Assembly (NCBI RefSeq): GCF_003609635.1
Contig: NZ_MCIA01000001.1
Coordinates: 532,906 to 596,905 of the forward strand
DNA length: 64,000 bases
Source: Lacrimispora algidixylanolytica
Lineage (GTDB): Bacteria > Bacillota > Clostridia > Lachnospirales > Lachnospiraceae
Direction: 5' to 3'
Shown here: positions 28,558 to 37,919 of the stretch, piece after piece
How the letters are laid out: every line of letters starts with the position of its first letter
How positions within the stretch are numbered: position 1 is the first letter of the stretch
Position numbers and translations under genes: made by a program
The notes under the pieces: model-generated
Told to the model about the DNA's origin: nothing
The model's input: only the letters and a program-made list of their open reading frames with translations
Database searches by the model: none

Positions 28558-31101
28558 TTATTCACAATTATCCAATACATTCATCATATGTTCATGCACC
28601 TTGATTCCGCAGGTTCCATCTAAATTGGCAGCTAATGTAGATAGTTCTTTAAGCTGTCGTTCACGTACACCCGTTAATCTATCATGTACTAAATCGTCTA
28701 TAAAACCTTCCAACGAAAATATTTTACTTTCTCTTCGGAAGAAGCCGGACTTTTTTTCCCTCTTCTCAAAACCGTCTTCTCCATCTATCATTTTACTATA
28801 GTCTGCTTTATTAAGAGTCGGATAAAACATATCCCAGGTTCCATCATCCACATTTATAATTGCAACAGCTTCATCACAATTCCTCTGGACAATTAATTTA
28901 TTCTCATCCCATCTGGCTCCAAATTCGCTGGTCAGAAACTGATTTGGGCTGTAACCATTCACTTCTTTTTCCGCCTTATTCCAGAAGCTTTTAAGAAGAA
29001 GGGAGGTCTTTCCAGTAATCTTATCTAATTTTATCATACAATTAGAAAATCCCGGTATCGTAACGATCCATTTTCCCATGTCAATTAAAGATACATGAGG
29101 TAATCGTCTACCTAATATCGTACCAGGCCAGGTTCGAAACCCTTCCGGAACAGAATATATTTTGGTTTTACCTGAACGCCTATCCCATCTAATAATATTT
29201 CCGCTATTTACTTCAGCCAACCAGATGTAGCGTTCCTCTGCGATAATTCCTGAATAACCATTTTCTTTTTCTCCTACCGGACAAAGGGCATAGGTACCAT
29301 CTTCCATGTTTAGTCGTAATACGTAATTGGTATAAGCAGCACTGACCCATATATCATTGCCACAAACTGAACAGCGAAATGTGAGACCTTGCTTCTCAGC
29401 ATCTTCCTTCCCCACTTCTTTCCAAAGCATTTCCAAACATTCTGTATGGTACTTCCACTCTCCTGTTTTTATATGATATTCTGCAATTGAATCACCTATA
29501 GACGGAAAATAAAATATCCGGTCTTTCCATGATACTATTTGGCTAAAACCTGCTAATTTTTCAGTATCCTTCCATCTGATTAGTTTCTGCTCAAAGGAAT
29601 TCAAGTCAAATATAGCAGGGCAGCCGGCAAAGGAGGGAGAAAGATACAGCTTATCTTCCACTTCTGTAAAAAAGGGATATGTACCATACCATTTTGGCTG
29701 ATTTTCTACACGACCTGCATAATGAACCTGTTTTGTATCAACGTCCATATAAAAGAGAGCATTAATGTGATTGGTTCCCAACCATAACTTATCCTCTTGT
29801 TTTAAGGCATCCGTAATACGTACTCTGCTTCTTTCCTCTTTTGTAAAACTATCTGCTATATAATTATTAAGTATGAAAATCGGTTTCCCAGTAGCTCCAA
29901 ACAAGTTGACTACAGAGGTACTTTCTTCACCAATATAGCCATCAGATATTGCAACTGCCCTTGAGATATCTGATGTTTCATCTAATATACCGATTTTATT
30001 CTCTGTAAAATAGGCTTTTAATTTATTGTAATCTTCCAGTAGATTAGGGCGCATGGATTTAATGGTTGCTTCCAAAAGAGGATGGGGCCTCCATATAATA
30101 GCCACTTGATCTTGATTTTTTATTACTTGACAAATTTTTTTAATTTTCTGAAAATATTTGTCTCCTTCCTGTAAAAAGCATCCAATACTGGTATTAAGCA
30201 TTAATACCTTTTTTCCATTTAACATTGGTTGCCACTCACCAGGCATTTTACTTCCATTTCGGCAAAGGTTGATAACCCTATCCAATTTAGGGGAACCTAA
30301 CGGAAGGATTTTATCATAGTAAGGCATGCCCATACAAAAGCTTTTTGCGTATTCTGACTGTACTATCATATAATCCATGTGCTGATAAACGGGTAATCCT
30401 AAATGTTCCTTAGCAATGAATCCTCCAGTGACATAATATGGTACATAAACTAATTTGCTTACGTATCGTTTCAACTCTTCAGAAAAAAACCTCATATCCA
30501 CTCTGGTAATCATATTGCATGCATCATAGGGATTGTGAACATAAGCTATATTAGGAAGATTCTGCTCTAAGGAATAATCCCGGTAATGAACCACCGGAAC
30601 ATATTCAGGAAATTCATCTCCGTCATAATGTTCTATCCATCGATTGCTCATAGAATCAAACTCATAATATGGGATAGGAACTACATAACATTCACATCTC
30701 TTATCTTCTTTGGCAGCAAGCCAAATGCTTTCCAGACTGTCCCACATAGAAGCCTTATATGGTAGGAACACAACATGATAGACAGGAATAATCTCAGTGA
30801 GGAGGAGGTTTACCTTATCAGTAAGTTCATCTAATACGAAAAGCATTTGTTTACTAATCATTTCTTCCTGCGTTTCTGAGAGGTGGAATGCTTCTTCACT
30901 GTAACTTTCAAGAATAGAGACTATTTGTTCATAATCCGACGTCTCACGCTCCAGTGTTTCTCCTATAGCAATTGCTGCCTCCTGACAATCGGCAAGCAGC
31001 TGAATTATCTTTCCTTTTCCAGTAATTGTAGGTAATTCATTTTGTAATTGTTTCATGGAATCCAACAATTCTATAAGCTGTTTCCTGATAAATGTACGCA
31101 T
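28558..31101 (-). CDS. CDP-glycerol-transferase-like protein with beta-propeller
   Basis: 847 residues. Residues 1-105 are helical. About 110-420 resemble CDP-glycerol:glycerophosphotransferases (VAIIWRPHPLLE, SDGYIGEESTSVVNLFGATG). About 430-750 contain repeated W/G/N-rich beta segments (DKLWLGTNHINALFYMD, DRIFYFPSIGDSIAEY, NDIWVSAAYTNYVLRL, RYIWLAEVNSGNIIRW) that look like a propeller. The last 90 residues are charged and helical. No signal peptide, so it probably acts on the cytoplasmic side. First gene of its transcript with a good promoter upstream. Confidence 0.72.
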   Translation of the reverse strand: MRTFIRKQLIELLDSMKQLQNELPTITGKGKIIQLLADCQEAAIAIGETLERETSDYEQIVSILESYSEEAFHLSETQEEMISKQMLFVLDELTDKVNLLLTEIIPVYHVVFLPYKASMWDSLESIWLAAKEDKRCECYVVPIPYYEFDSMSNRWIEHYDGDEFPEYVPVVHYRDYSLEQNLPNIAYVHNPYDACNMITRVDMRFFSEELKRYVSKLVYVPYYVTGGFIAKEHLGLPVYQHMDYMIVQSEYAKSFCMGMPYYDKILPLGSPKLDRVINLCRNGSKMPGEWQPMLNGKKVLMLNTSIGCFLQEGDKYFQKIKKICQVIKNQDQVAIIWRPHPLLEATIKSMRPNLLEDYNKLKAYFTENKIGILDETSDISRAVAISDGYIGEESTSVVNLFGATGKPIFILNNYIADSFTKEERSRVRITDALKQEDKLWLGTNHINALFYMDVDTKQVHYAGRVENQPKWYGTYPFFTEVEDKLYLSPSFAGCPAIFDLNSFEQKLIRWKDTEKLAGFSQIVSWKDRIFYFPSIGDSIAEYHIKTGEWKYHTECLEMLWKEVGKEDAEKQGLTFRCSVCGNDIWVSAAYTNYVLRLNMEDGTYALCPVGEKENGYSGIIAEERYIWLAEVNSGNIIRWDRRSGKTKIYSVPEGFRTWPGTILGRRLPHVSLIDMGKWIVTIPGFSNCMIKLDKITGKTSLLLKSFWNKAEKEVNGYSPNQFLTSEFGARWDENKLIVQRNCDEAVAIINVDDGTWDMFYPTLNKADYSKMIDGEDGFEKREKKSGFFRRESKIFSLEGFIDDLVHDRLTGVRERQLKELSTLAANLDGTCGIKVHEHMMNVLDNCE

Positions 31102-31561
31102 ACTTTTTATTCCCCTTTAATGTTTCAATATGTATCTTCTTGTTCTTTTATTTTTCATCTATCATTTTATAACGCAGTGTAATTTAATATACAATGAGTT
31201 ATAAAAGTTAAATATATTATAAATAACAAGATTTAATTTGTTCTTTTGTATACTGTACTGTTTAAGCTATCAAAGTAGAATAACGACGCAAGTAAAGCTT
31301 AAATCTAGAATTCATAATAAAAATCACTTATATACTCTCGTTTATGTTATAAAGGATTGCCAGTGTACCTAGCAGCACCCAAACCTGACCACTATATTAT
31401 TCGTTTGGTCACTCCTATGTACTTTTTCATAGAATTCGTTTCCATCATATGACAACTTAATGTACTTATTACTATGCCTTATCATGTCCAATGTAATTAT
31501 ACATATTTACATTTGGAAAGTCTCTATATAGATCATAGTTATCTAACTGTTGATTAACATT
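31102..31561 (-). pseudogene. Gap holding decayed coding sequence
   Basis: No intact gene. On the minus strand, 29 codons (31475-31561) continue the upstream glycosyltransferase frame past its stop with protein-like composition (DNYDLYRDFPNVNMYNYIGH). After a further stop, a second open stretch in another frame follows (KLSYDGNEFYEKVHRSDQTN). Suggests remains of a longer protein. The promoter of the 28558-31101 gene lies at the left end of this gap. Confidence 0.4.
31166..31194 (-). promoter_or_regulatory. Sigma-A promoter of the 28558-31101 gene
   Basis: Minus-strand TTGTAT (31189-31194), 17-bp spacer, TATAAA (31166-31171); predicted leader about 58 nt. Confidence 0.6.
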
Positions 31562-32911
31562 TTATTCAGGTAGTTCTAACACCGCTTCTAATAATGCTGT
31601 CTTTCCTGATAGTTTTTCAGAAATATAAATAGAATTATGAGATATGCCGTATTCCACTAGCTGCGATAAAATTTCTTTACCGTTCCTTTTATTTGCAATT
31701 ACGTAAAAAGCATTTTTATGCTCTAAAACAGTTTCAAACGGGTTTTTTACCGCTAGATTACTTAATCTAAAATTATGTTTACTTGTATCATTATCACATA
31801 TAGAAACTATGTTGTTTTGGTTCAATATATGATTTAACTCTATTAATACTTCTCCATATTTACCTGCCCCAAATATAACTATTTCTTCTTTCGTTTTAAA
31901 AATTGCTGCTGTCTGTTGAATATTATTTTGTATGTCGAGACTATTTCGTTTAAATTTATTAATTGCCCTCTCATCACCATGTAAAATTTTCACCTCATCT
32001 ATTTGCTGCGGGGATAAACTTTTCATAAAAATAGCATTATTAAAAAATCCTTCTACCTCTTTATGGATTTCCTCTAAGAATTTCTTTTGATATTCCGGTA
32101 AAAGTCTTTGGTAATTCCAAAAGTAGGACATGAGTTTTTTATTATTATATAAATAGATATGCTTCTCTTTATTGATATTTCTTAGCTGCATTTGTTCTTT
32201 TATCCAGGAAAATTCATCTATTATACATCTATATTTATTCTGTGACTTTACCGAAGAATCGCTATTATCAATCCGATAACGATATAGTTGACAATCTATA
32301 TAATATACTTTATTAGCTAACAAATTTACAAATAAGGAAAATCCGGTGTCTTGATAAGACGCTCCTGGAGTCTCGTTCAAATACAAATTGTTGGAAATCA
32401 AAAATTCCTTTCGATAAAGTCCTGCCCATATACTGTATCCAGTATGGTTATTAATTTCTGGTACTTCCTGTATGTTTATAACACGATTATACAGTGATTG
32501 GTTCACTAGATGTTTAACCTCAGTCTCTATTCTTCTTCCATTGATATCAATAAACTTTTTATAATCAGCTTTTATAAAATCCACCTGACTTTTTTCTGCT
32601 ACGTCAAATAAGATTTGTAACATATCACTTCTGATATAATCGTCAGATTCCACAATTGCAACATAAGTCCCTTGTGATAATGCAATTCCTTTATTAATTT
32701 TATAACCATAACTTGAATTACTGTCATAGAGATATTGAATTCGTTTATCACTTTCAGCATACGAGTTAATAATGTTTGAAGTTCCATCTGATCCACTATC
32801 AATACATATGATTTCGATTTCCTGCAAAGTTTGATTAATAATACTGTCTATACATTCTCTTATGTATTTCTCAGAGTTATGCAATGGTAAAATAACGGTG
32901 ACTTTTTTCAT
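31562..32911 (-). CDS. GT2 glycosyltransferase with C-terminal Rossmann module
   Basis: 449 residues. GT-A fold start VTVILPLHNSEKYIRECIDS and catalytic VESDDYIR (DxD-type). Residues about 335-435 are the Rossmann-like module (EIVIFGAGKYGEVLIEL, SICDNDTSK). Acts in the cytoplasm on a nucleotide sugar by family rules. GGAGG precedes the start; it follows the next upstream gene with almost no gap. The stop codon is followed by in-frame protein-like sequence, so it may have lost its C-terminal end. Confidence 0.86.
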   Translation of the reverse strand: MKKVTVILPLHNSEKYIRECIDSIINQTLQEIEIICIDSGSDGTSNIINSYAESDKRIQYLYDSNSSYGYKINKGIALSQGTYVAIVESDDYIRSDMLQILFDVAEKSQVDFIKADYKKFIDINGRRIETEVKHLVNQSLYNRVINIQEVPEINNHTGYSIWAGLYRKEFLISNNLYLNETPGASYQDTGFSLFVNLLANKVYYIDCQLYRYRIDNSDSSVKSQNKYRCIIDEFSWIKEQMQLRNINKEKHIYLYNNKKLMSYFWNYQRLLPEYQKKFLEEIHKEVEGFFNNAIFMKSLSPQQIDEVKILHGDERAINKFKRNSLDIQNNIQQTAAIFKTKEEIVIFGAGKYGEVLIELNHILNQNNIVSICDNDTSKHNFRLSNLAVKNPFETVLEHKNAFYVIANKRNGKEILSQLVEYGISHNSIYISEKLSGKTALLEAVLELPE

Positions 32912-32912
32912 C

Positions 32913-34289
32913 TTATTCCTCCAATATACTCTTAATATTCTGTTTTAACTTTAAGCAAGACATCACGTCGATAATCTTCGCTCCTGCTGAATGCGTATTC
33001 ACATGGTCATAGTACCTTTGATTTGTAATTAAAATCACTTTATTTTTTCCTTTTTGATTCTGAGCATATTGTATTATATTACCATCCATTAACTTAATAT
33101 TGTATACTTTACTGGAATTATCTACTGCAACAAGTTTAAACCCAAGACTAGTTATTGAATAATAAAGAGCTTTTCCAATAACTCCCATGCCCCATAATGT
33201 AATTTCATCATACCCCTTTTCCTTAAATGCAACCATCATATTTTTGATATAATCTTTATGTTCTTCAAAATATAATTCTATTTCATCAGTTTTGTTATGA
33301 ACATATTTATGGTTGAATTCGTCGGACAATATTGTTTCTTTCAGCTTTTCTTCCATAATATCATTAAGGATTCTCCGTTCGTAAGGAAAAAACACGTATG
33401 TTAATAAAGGATTTGTTTTATATTCAGGAGCAAGTTTTATTATAGCATTCTTTATTTTAAAAATAGAAGCACATTCTAAGTAATCAAATTTGCGTGCGAT
33501 TGAGATAATAGAATCAATTATTCTACTTAGTGCATATATTTCTATTTCACATTTAAATTTATCATTTATCTTAACTTTACTACAGTTATTATAAAAAATC
33601 TCTACTGCCTTTATTCTTTGTAAATCATTTGATTGGGAAGCTTTTGATCTGGTAATCGAACTGCCACACCAGGAATATGTCCACAAGGCATTGTTTACTT
33701 TTGCATATGATTGAGCCATAATTGTCCAGACTGGAGTTGTTGCCGTATCTTCATAAAACATATTTTCTGGATAATATATATTATGACGTTTTAATAATTC
33801 ATGGTGGAATAGCTTTCCACACGGCGAAGCATCTAAGATTAGTAGTTGCAAATACTCCTTTCTCATTTTCTCTTGAGAAAAGTTTATAATTTTGCTTACA
33901 GTCTTGTCCGCCATTTCTGCATAATGATCACAAAATACCATATCTGAATTCAATTCAACAGCTTTTTTATACATACATTCACATAAATTAGCTTCCATGT
34001 AATCATCACTATCCAAAAAGTAAAAATATTCTCCTTGCATAGTCTGTAATCCAAAATTTCTAGCCCCACCCGGGCATACACTATCTTGTAAATATATACA
34101 CTTTACTTTTTCAGGATATTTTATTTCATATTCCTGCATTATTATATAGCTTTTATCAGGCGAAGCATCATTAATTACTATAATTTCAATCTCATCCAGC
34201 GTTTGATTAATACAAGAATTCAAACATCTTCTTAAGTATATCTCTGTGTTATATACCGGAATAATAATGCTGACTTTGAACTTCTGCAT
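32913..34289 (-). CDS. GT2 glycosyltransferase with C-terminal Rossmann-like module
   Basis: 458 residues. N-terminal VSIIIPVYNTEIYLRRCLNS, acceptor-loop LDSDDYME, then the conserved CGKLFHHELL and FYEDTATTP segments of GT2 proteins. Residues about 350-440 are a divergent copy of the Rossmann module (EITLWGMGVIGKALYYS, VAVDNSSKV). Probably adds a sugar to the glycan. Within a tight same-strand operon. Confidence 0.85.
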   Translation of the reverse strand: MQKFKVSIIIPVYNTEIYLRRCLNSCINQTLDEIEIIVINDASPDKSYIIMQEYEIKYPEKVKCIYLQDSVCPGGARNFGLQTMQGEYFYFLDSDDYMEANLCECMYKKAVELNSDMVFCDHYAEMADKTVSKIINFSQEKMRKEYLQLLILDASPCGKLFHHELLKRHNIYYPENMFYEDTATTPVWTIMAQSYAKVNNALWTYSWCGSSITRSKASQSNDLQRIKAVEIFYNNCSKVKINDKFKCEIEIYALSRIIDSIISIARKFDYLECASIFKIKNAIIKLAPEYKTNPLLTYVFFPYERRILNDIMEEKLKETILSDEFNHKYVHNKTDEIELYFEEHKDYIKNMMVAFKEKGYDEITLWGMGVIGKALYYSITSLGFKLVAVDNSSKVYNIKLMDGNIIQYAQNQKGKNKVILITNQRYYDHVNTHSAGAKIIDVMSCLKLKQNIKSILEE

Positions 34290-34328
34290 CCAGCTTTCTC
34301 CCCATTCATCATCTTGATTCCTTAATCT

Positions 34329-35438
34329 CTAATTAATACCTTTTTGTAAGAAATCAATGACATTCTCTTTTCTTTTTAGTGCATCTTCTTCCAGCCAAGA
34401 AGCTGCAAAATGGTGAATGGAGTATGTCTGGCTAATATCTTTAATAAGTCTAAAACTATGTGGGCTTAATCCGCAAAAGACCTTTTCTGGATAGACTACC
34501 ATACCTCCTGCTATCTGATATTCTCCATTACATTGCAACCCAAATTTTTGCAAAATTTTCGTTTGATAAACCGGACATGTTGTCTTGTTGTAAGTTCCAT
34601 CAGATTGCACAAATTCTATTTGGTCATATAGAGCAAGAATCTCTCCAATAATTTTATTCTTTCTGATAGCGCCATAACCAAGTCCAAAATTAACAAAGTT
34701 TTGATTTTCAAATCCACAAAAGGCATCTTGGTATAGAAAAGAGTCCAAAGGTTTTAATAATTCCACATCCGTATCCAGATATATTCCACCTTCATTATAA
34801 ATAATATCCAATCTCGCATAATCCGACACAAACGCCCATTCTTTTTTTATATATGCCTGCTTCATATAGATTGACTTTGCTATATCATAATTATTTTCAT
34901 TCCACTGTATAATATCAAACTCCGGACAATGCCTTTTCCAGCTTTCCATCCACGCTTTGTTTCTATCAGGTATTTCTTTGCCACCGAACCAGCAGTAATG
35001 AATTTTTGAAGAAATTAGCTTCGATTTTGTAATTTTAAATTTCTCTGGAACAGAGATTCCAGATCTATAACGATCTTTCTTTTCCGCGATTAAAAAATAT
35101 GAAACATAGCATTCTTGTTTCATTAACTCAGGTAAGGTATCTAACTGATTTATAATATCACTATAATAGGCGGTGGTAATCAATATTACATCCTCTGAAC
35201 TTATTTCTTGCAGCATCTTTTGGGGAGCCATGATCTCTAAATTCAGTAAGTTACACTTTTTTACCATCCCCCATTTAGCACTGTCATTATCAACAATCAT
35301 CTTAATTCTATTTTCTATACCAAGTTCTTTCATTTCAAATAGAAAATTATCAAAATATTTTCCTATGCCGATACAGATAATTCTACGATTTTTGTCTAGA
35401 TTATTTATAAACGCATCCAAATTGTATTTTATCTTCAT
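34329..35438 (-). CDS. GT32-type glycosyltransferase with N-terminal Rossmann module
   Basis: 369 residues. Unlike its neighbours the Rossmann-like module is at the N-terminus (RIICIGIGKYFDNFLFEM, IVDNDSAKWG). The catalytic part starts near residue 150 with IHYCWFGGKEIPDRNKAWM and has the DxD motif GGIYLDTDVELL, typical of the GT32/Och1-like capsular glycosyltransferases. Sugar and acceptor unknown. A 176-bp gap separates it from the upstream gene and includes a TATAAT, so an extra promoter is possible. Confidence 0.83.
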   Translation of the reverse strand: MKIKYNLDAFINNLDKNRRIICIGIGKYFDNFLFEMKELGIENRIKMIVDNDSAKWGMVKKCNLLNLEIMAPQKMLQEISSEDVILITTAYYSDIINQLDTLPELMKQECYVSYFLIAEKKDRYRSGISVPEKFKITKSKLISSKIHYCWFGGKEIPDRNKAWMESWKRHCPEFDIIQWNENNYDIAKSIYMKQAYIKKEWAFVSDYARLDIIYNEGGIYLDTDVELLKPLDSFLYQDAFCGFENQNFVNFGLGYGAIRKNKIIGEILALYDQIEFVQSDGTYNKTTCPVYQTKILQKFGLQCNGEYQIAGGMVVYPEKVFCGLSPHSFRLIKDISQTYSIHHFAASWLEEDALKRKENVIDFLQKGIN

Positions 35439-35614
35439 TTTTGCAAAAATCCTTTCTGATCATTTTTAGCAACGTATTATAACTTTTGAGATAAATAACC
35501 ATGTTAATAATTGATATAAACATTCACTGGTTATATTTCATGGAGTGGATGCAGAAAAAGTAAAGTAAACAGAAAACCTAGACCTTTATATTACATGTCT
35601 CTATCACTCTTTTT

Positions 35615-36823
35615 TTAGTAAAACTTTTCTTCTTCCATAAACAAAACTCGTTGTGGTTTTTCCCAAACAATCTTTTCTCTATCTAAAGTACAAGCGAGAT
35701 TTTCAACTATTTTTTTTGCAGCTATGTCATTATTGATTGCTATAAGAATATAGTCATATTTCATTTTCGTTAAGTTATCTATTGATTGCACTAGTTTACC
35801 ATCACACTTTATTGGATCACTATCTACCCAACCAACTAACTCAATATTTCTCAACCTTTTAAGCCATGCACAATATGACTTTCCTACATTGCCTGCACCA
35901 TAAATAACAATTCTACTATTACTTGGAAACATTGAGAAATCAAAGAAAAAAGTAGGTTGCTTATAATTATTTCCAAGTAAATACGGCAATCCATCAATTA
36001 TTCTGCAAACGGCATACTCATCTAATTGTCTTTTCAGTATATCACTGCATCTATGAACATCAACAAATTTCTTTATGTTACTATACACCTTGCTAAATTG
36101 CTCATATACATTTGGAAGTCTGGAATATGTCGCAGAATCACTCCTTTCAACATGATGATATAACACTTCCTTCGATATATATACTTTTGAGGCATTTAAT
36201 ATACAAGGTACCACAATTGCATTATCATCTGCATATCCGTGGATTGATTCATCCAATTGGTCTATAATTTCAGTAATTAATTCTCTATCAAATATTTTAA
36301 AACAGGCAGAACCATTAACATAATACTGGTTTGAAATGGAAGATGAAAAAATATTATTAATAACTAAATTACTCTTATCTTTCATTTCATATAGTCCTTC
36401 CGGAACACCATCAATCAGGTTTATTCTTCCTCTGCCATCTGGATATTCTCTACTCCCACCTGACGTAACAATTTGAGCCTCATTTTTTAGTGCTAATTCA
36501 TACAATGTTTCATACATTTTTGAATCAATCCAATCATCACCATCTACAAAACCAACAAATTTACCTTTTGAAGCGTGTATCCCTGCTTTTCTGGATACTG
36601 TTAATCCCTGATTTGCTTGATGTATTACCTCTATCTTTGTTGGATTAGATTTTTTATAACAGTCGCAAATTCTTTCACTGCCATCCGTCGATCCATCATC
36701 TACTAAAATAATTTCTATATCTTTCAATGATTGATTTAGACAGGAAGAAATACATTTTTCAAGGTAATCTTTAACATTGTATATTGGAATTATTATCGAC
36801 ACTAAAATATTTTGTTTTTCCAT
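35615..36823 (-). CDS. GT2 glycosyltransferase with C-terminal Rossmann module
   Basis: 402 residues. N-terminal VSIIIPIYNVKDYLEKCISS, LVDDGSTDGSE and the DxD-like VDGDDW identify GT2. Residues about 305-395 are the Rossmann-like module (SRIVIYGAGNVGKSYCAWL, WVDSDPIKCDG). GAGGATG precedes the start. Lies directly downstream of the nonulosonic acid synthase gene, so its donor could be the CMP-activated acid, though GT2 enzymes usually use UDP- or GDP-sugars. Confidence 0.86.
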   Translation of the reverse strand: MEKQNILVSIIIPIYNVKDYLEKCISSCLNQSLKDIEIILVDDGSTDGSERICDCYKKSNPTKIEVIHQANQGLTVSRKAGIHASKGKFVGFVDGDDWIDSKMYETLYELALKNEAQIVTSGGSREYPDGRGRINLIDGVPEGLYEMKDKSNLVINNIFSSSISNQYYVNGSACFKIFDRELITEIIDQLDESIHGYADDNAIVVPCILNASKVYISKEVLYHHVERSDSATYSRLPNVYEQFSKVYSNIKKFVDVHRCSDILKRQLDEYAVCRIIDGLPYLLGNNYKQPTFFFDFSMFPSNSRIVIYGAGNVGKSYCAWLKRLRNIELVGWVDSDPIKCDGKLVQSIDNLTKMKYDYILIAINNDIAAKKIVENLACTLDREKIVWEKPQRVLFMEEEKFY

Positions 36824-36846
36824 TTTTTCATCCTCATTTTAATACA

Positions 36847-37917
36847 TCATTGAAGCATTTCATAAGTAATAATCATACCTTGCGCTATAAATACGGAAGC
36901 TTTTTTTCCTAATGTTTTGTTAAAACAATTCACCGGTATCCCCGTTCCCGGCCTCTTCCATGTCAGCATATCTTCTAAAATAACTGTTCCAGCAGGAATG
37001 TCTTTTGATGCTACAAGTGATCTTCTCGCATTTTCTCTAGCTGTTTTTTCTGATACCAAGCAACATAAGGTTCCATCCCCCCTGATATAGTCCGCATAGT
37101 CGATTGCTTTAATAATACCTCTCACATCATTAGGATCCATAGCATGGTAATGATCGTTACCCTTTAAGGTTTTATCTAATGTGAAATGTTTCTCGATAAC
37201 CACTGCTCCAAGATTATATGCTGTTTTTATAACCTCAAACCCTTCATCAGGTTTTGTATGATCAGAATACCCTATAACCAAACCAGGAAACTTCTTTGAT
37301 AAACTGACAATCTTATTTAAACTTGCATGTTCGTATGGTGTGGGATACTCTAATACACAGTGCATCAAGACCAAAAATTTGTCATTATATTTTTTGATTA
37401 GCTCCACTGTACGCACGATCTCATCTTCAGAAGATGCACCTACAGATAAAATAATCGGTTTATTCTTCTTCGCCTGATATTCAACAAAAGGAAGGTTGTT
37501 CAAATCTGACGAAGAAACTTTATAGATATTCATCATTGGTTCTAGGTAATCTGCTGATTCAATATCAAATGCAGTTGAAAGAAATTCAACTCCCATTTCA
37601 TTTGAATACTCAGCTAATTCTGCATATTCCTTATTTCCAAAAGAATCAAACTTTTTAAAAAGTTTATACTGAGATTCTGTAGGTTCTTCCTTAATGTCCC
37701 AATAATAAGGCGAATCCTTAGCCGCCAAAGTCTCAGCTTTATAAGATTGAAATTTAACGGCATGAACCCCTGAAAGAGCAGCCTCTCTTATCATTAATTT
37801 AGCTGCCTCTATGGGAGAGATATGCTCTTTCATTGCAATATCATAGTAATTAACACCAATCTCTGCAATTAAAACAAATTTATTATCCTTAATTCTATTT
37901 TCAATTATCTTCTTCAT
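36847..37917 (-). CDS. Nonulosonic acid synthase (NeuB/SpsE family)
   Basis: Condenses phosphoenolpyruvate with a 6-deoxy- or N-acetyl-hexosamine derivative to give a sialic, legionaminic or pseudaminic acid. 356 residues: a TIM barrel (AAKLMIREAALSGVHAVKFQSYKAETL... IGYSDHTKPD... IEKHFTLD) and a C-terminal SAF antifreeze-like domain (RRSLVASKDIPAGTVI). No separate ribosome binding site is obvious; the start lies just after the stop of the cytidylyltransferase fusion, so translation is probably coupled. Exact product cannot be told from the sequence. Confidence 0.9.
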   Translation of the reverse strand: MKKIIENRIKDNKFVLIAEIGVNYYDIAMKEHISPIEAAKLMIREAALSGVHAVKFQSYKAETLAAKDSPYYWDIKEEPTESQYKLFKKFDSFGNKEYAELAEYSNEMGVEFLSTAFDIESADYLEPMMNIYKVSSSDLNNLPFVEYQAKKNKPIILSVGASSEDEIVRTVELIKKYNDKFLVLMHCVLEYPTPYEHASLNKIVSLSKKFPGLVIGYSDHTKPDEGFEVIKTAYNLGAVVIEKHFTLDKTLKGNDHYHAMDPNDVRGIIKAIDYADYIRGDGTLCCLVSEKTARENARRSLVASKDIPAGTVILEDMLTWKRPGTGIPVNCFNKTLGKKASVFIAQGMIITYEMLQ

Positions 37918-37919
37918 AT

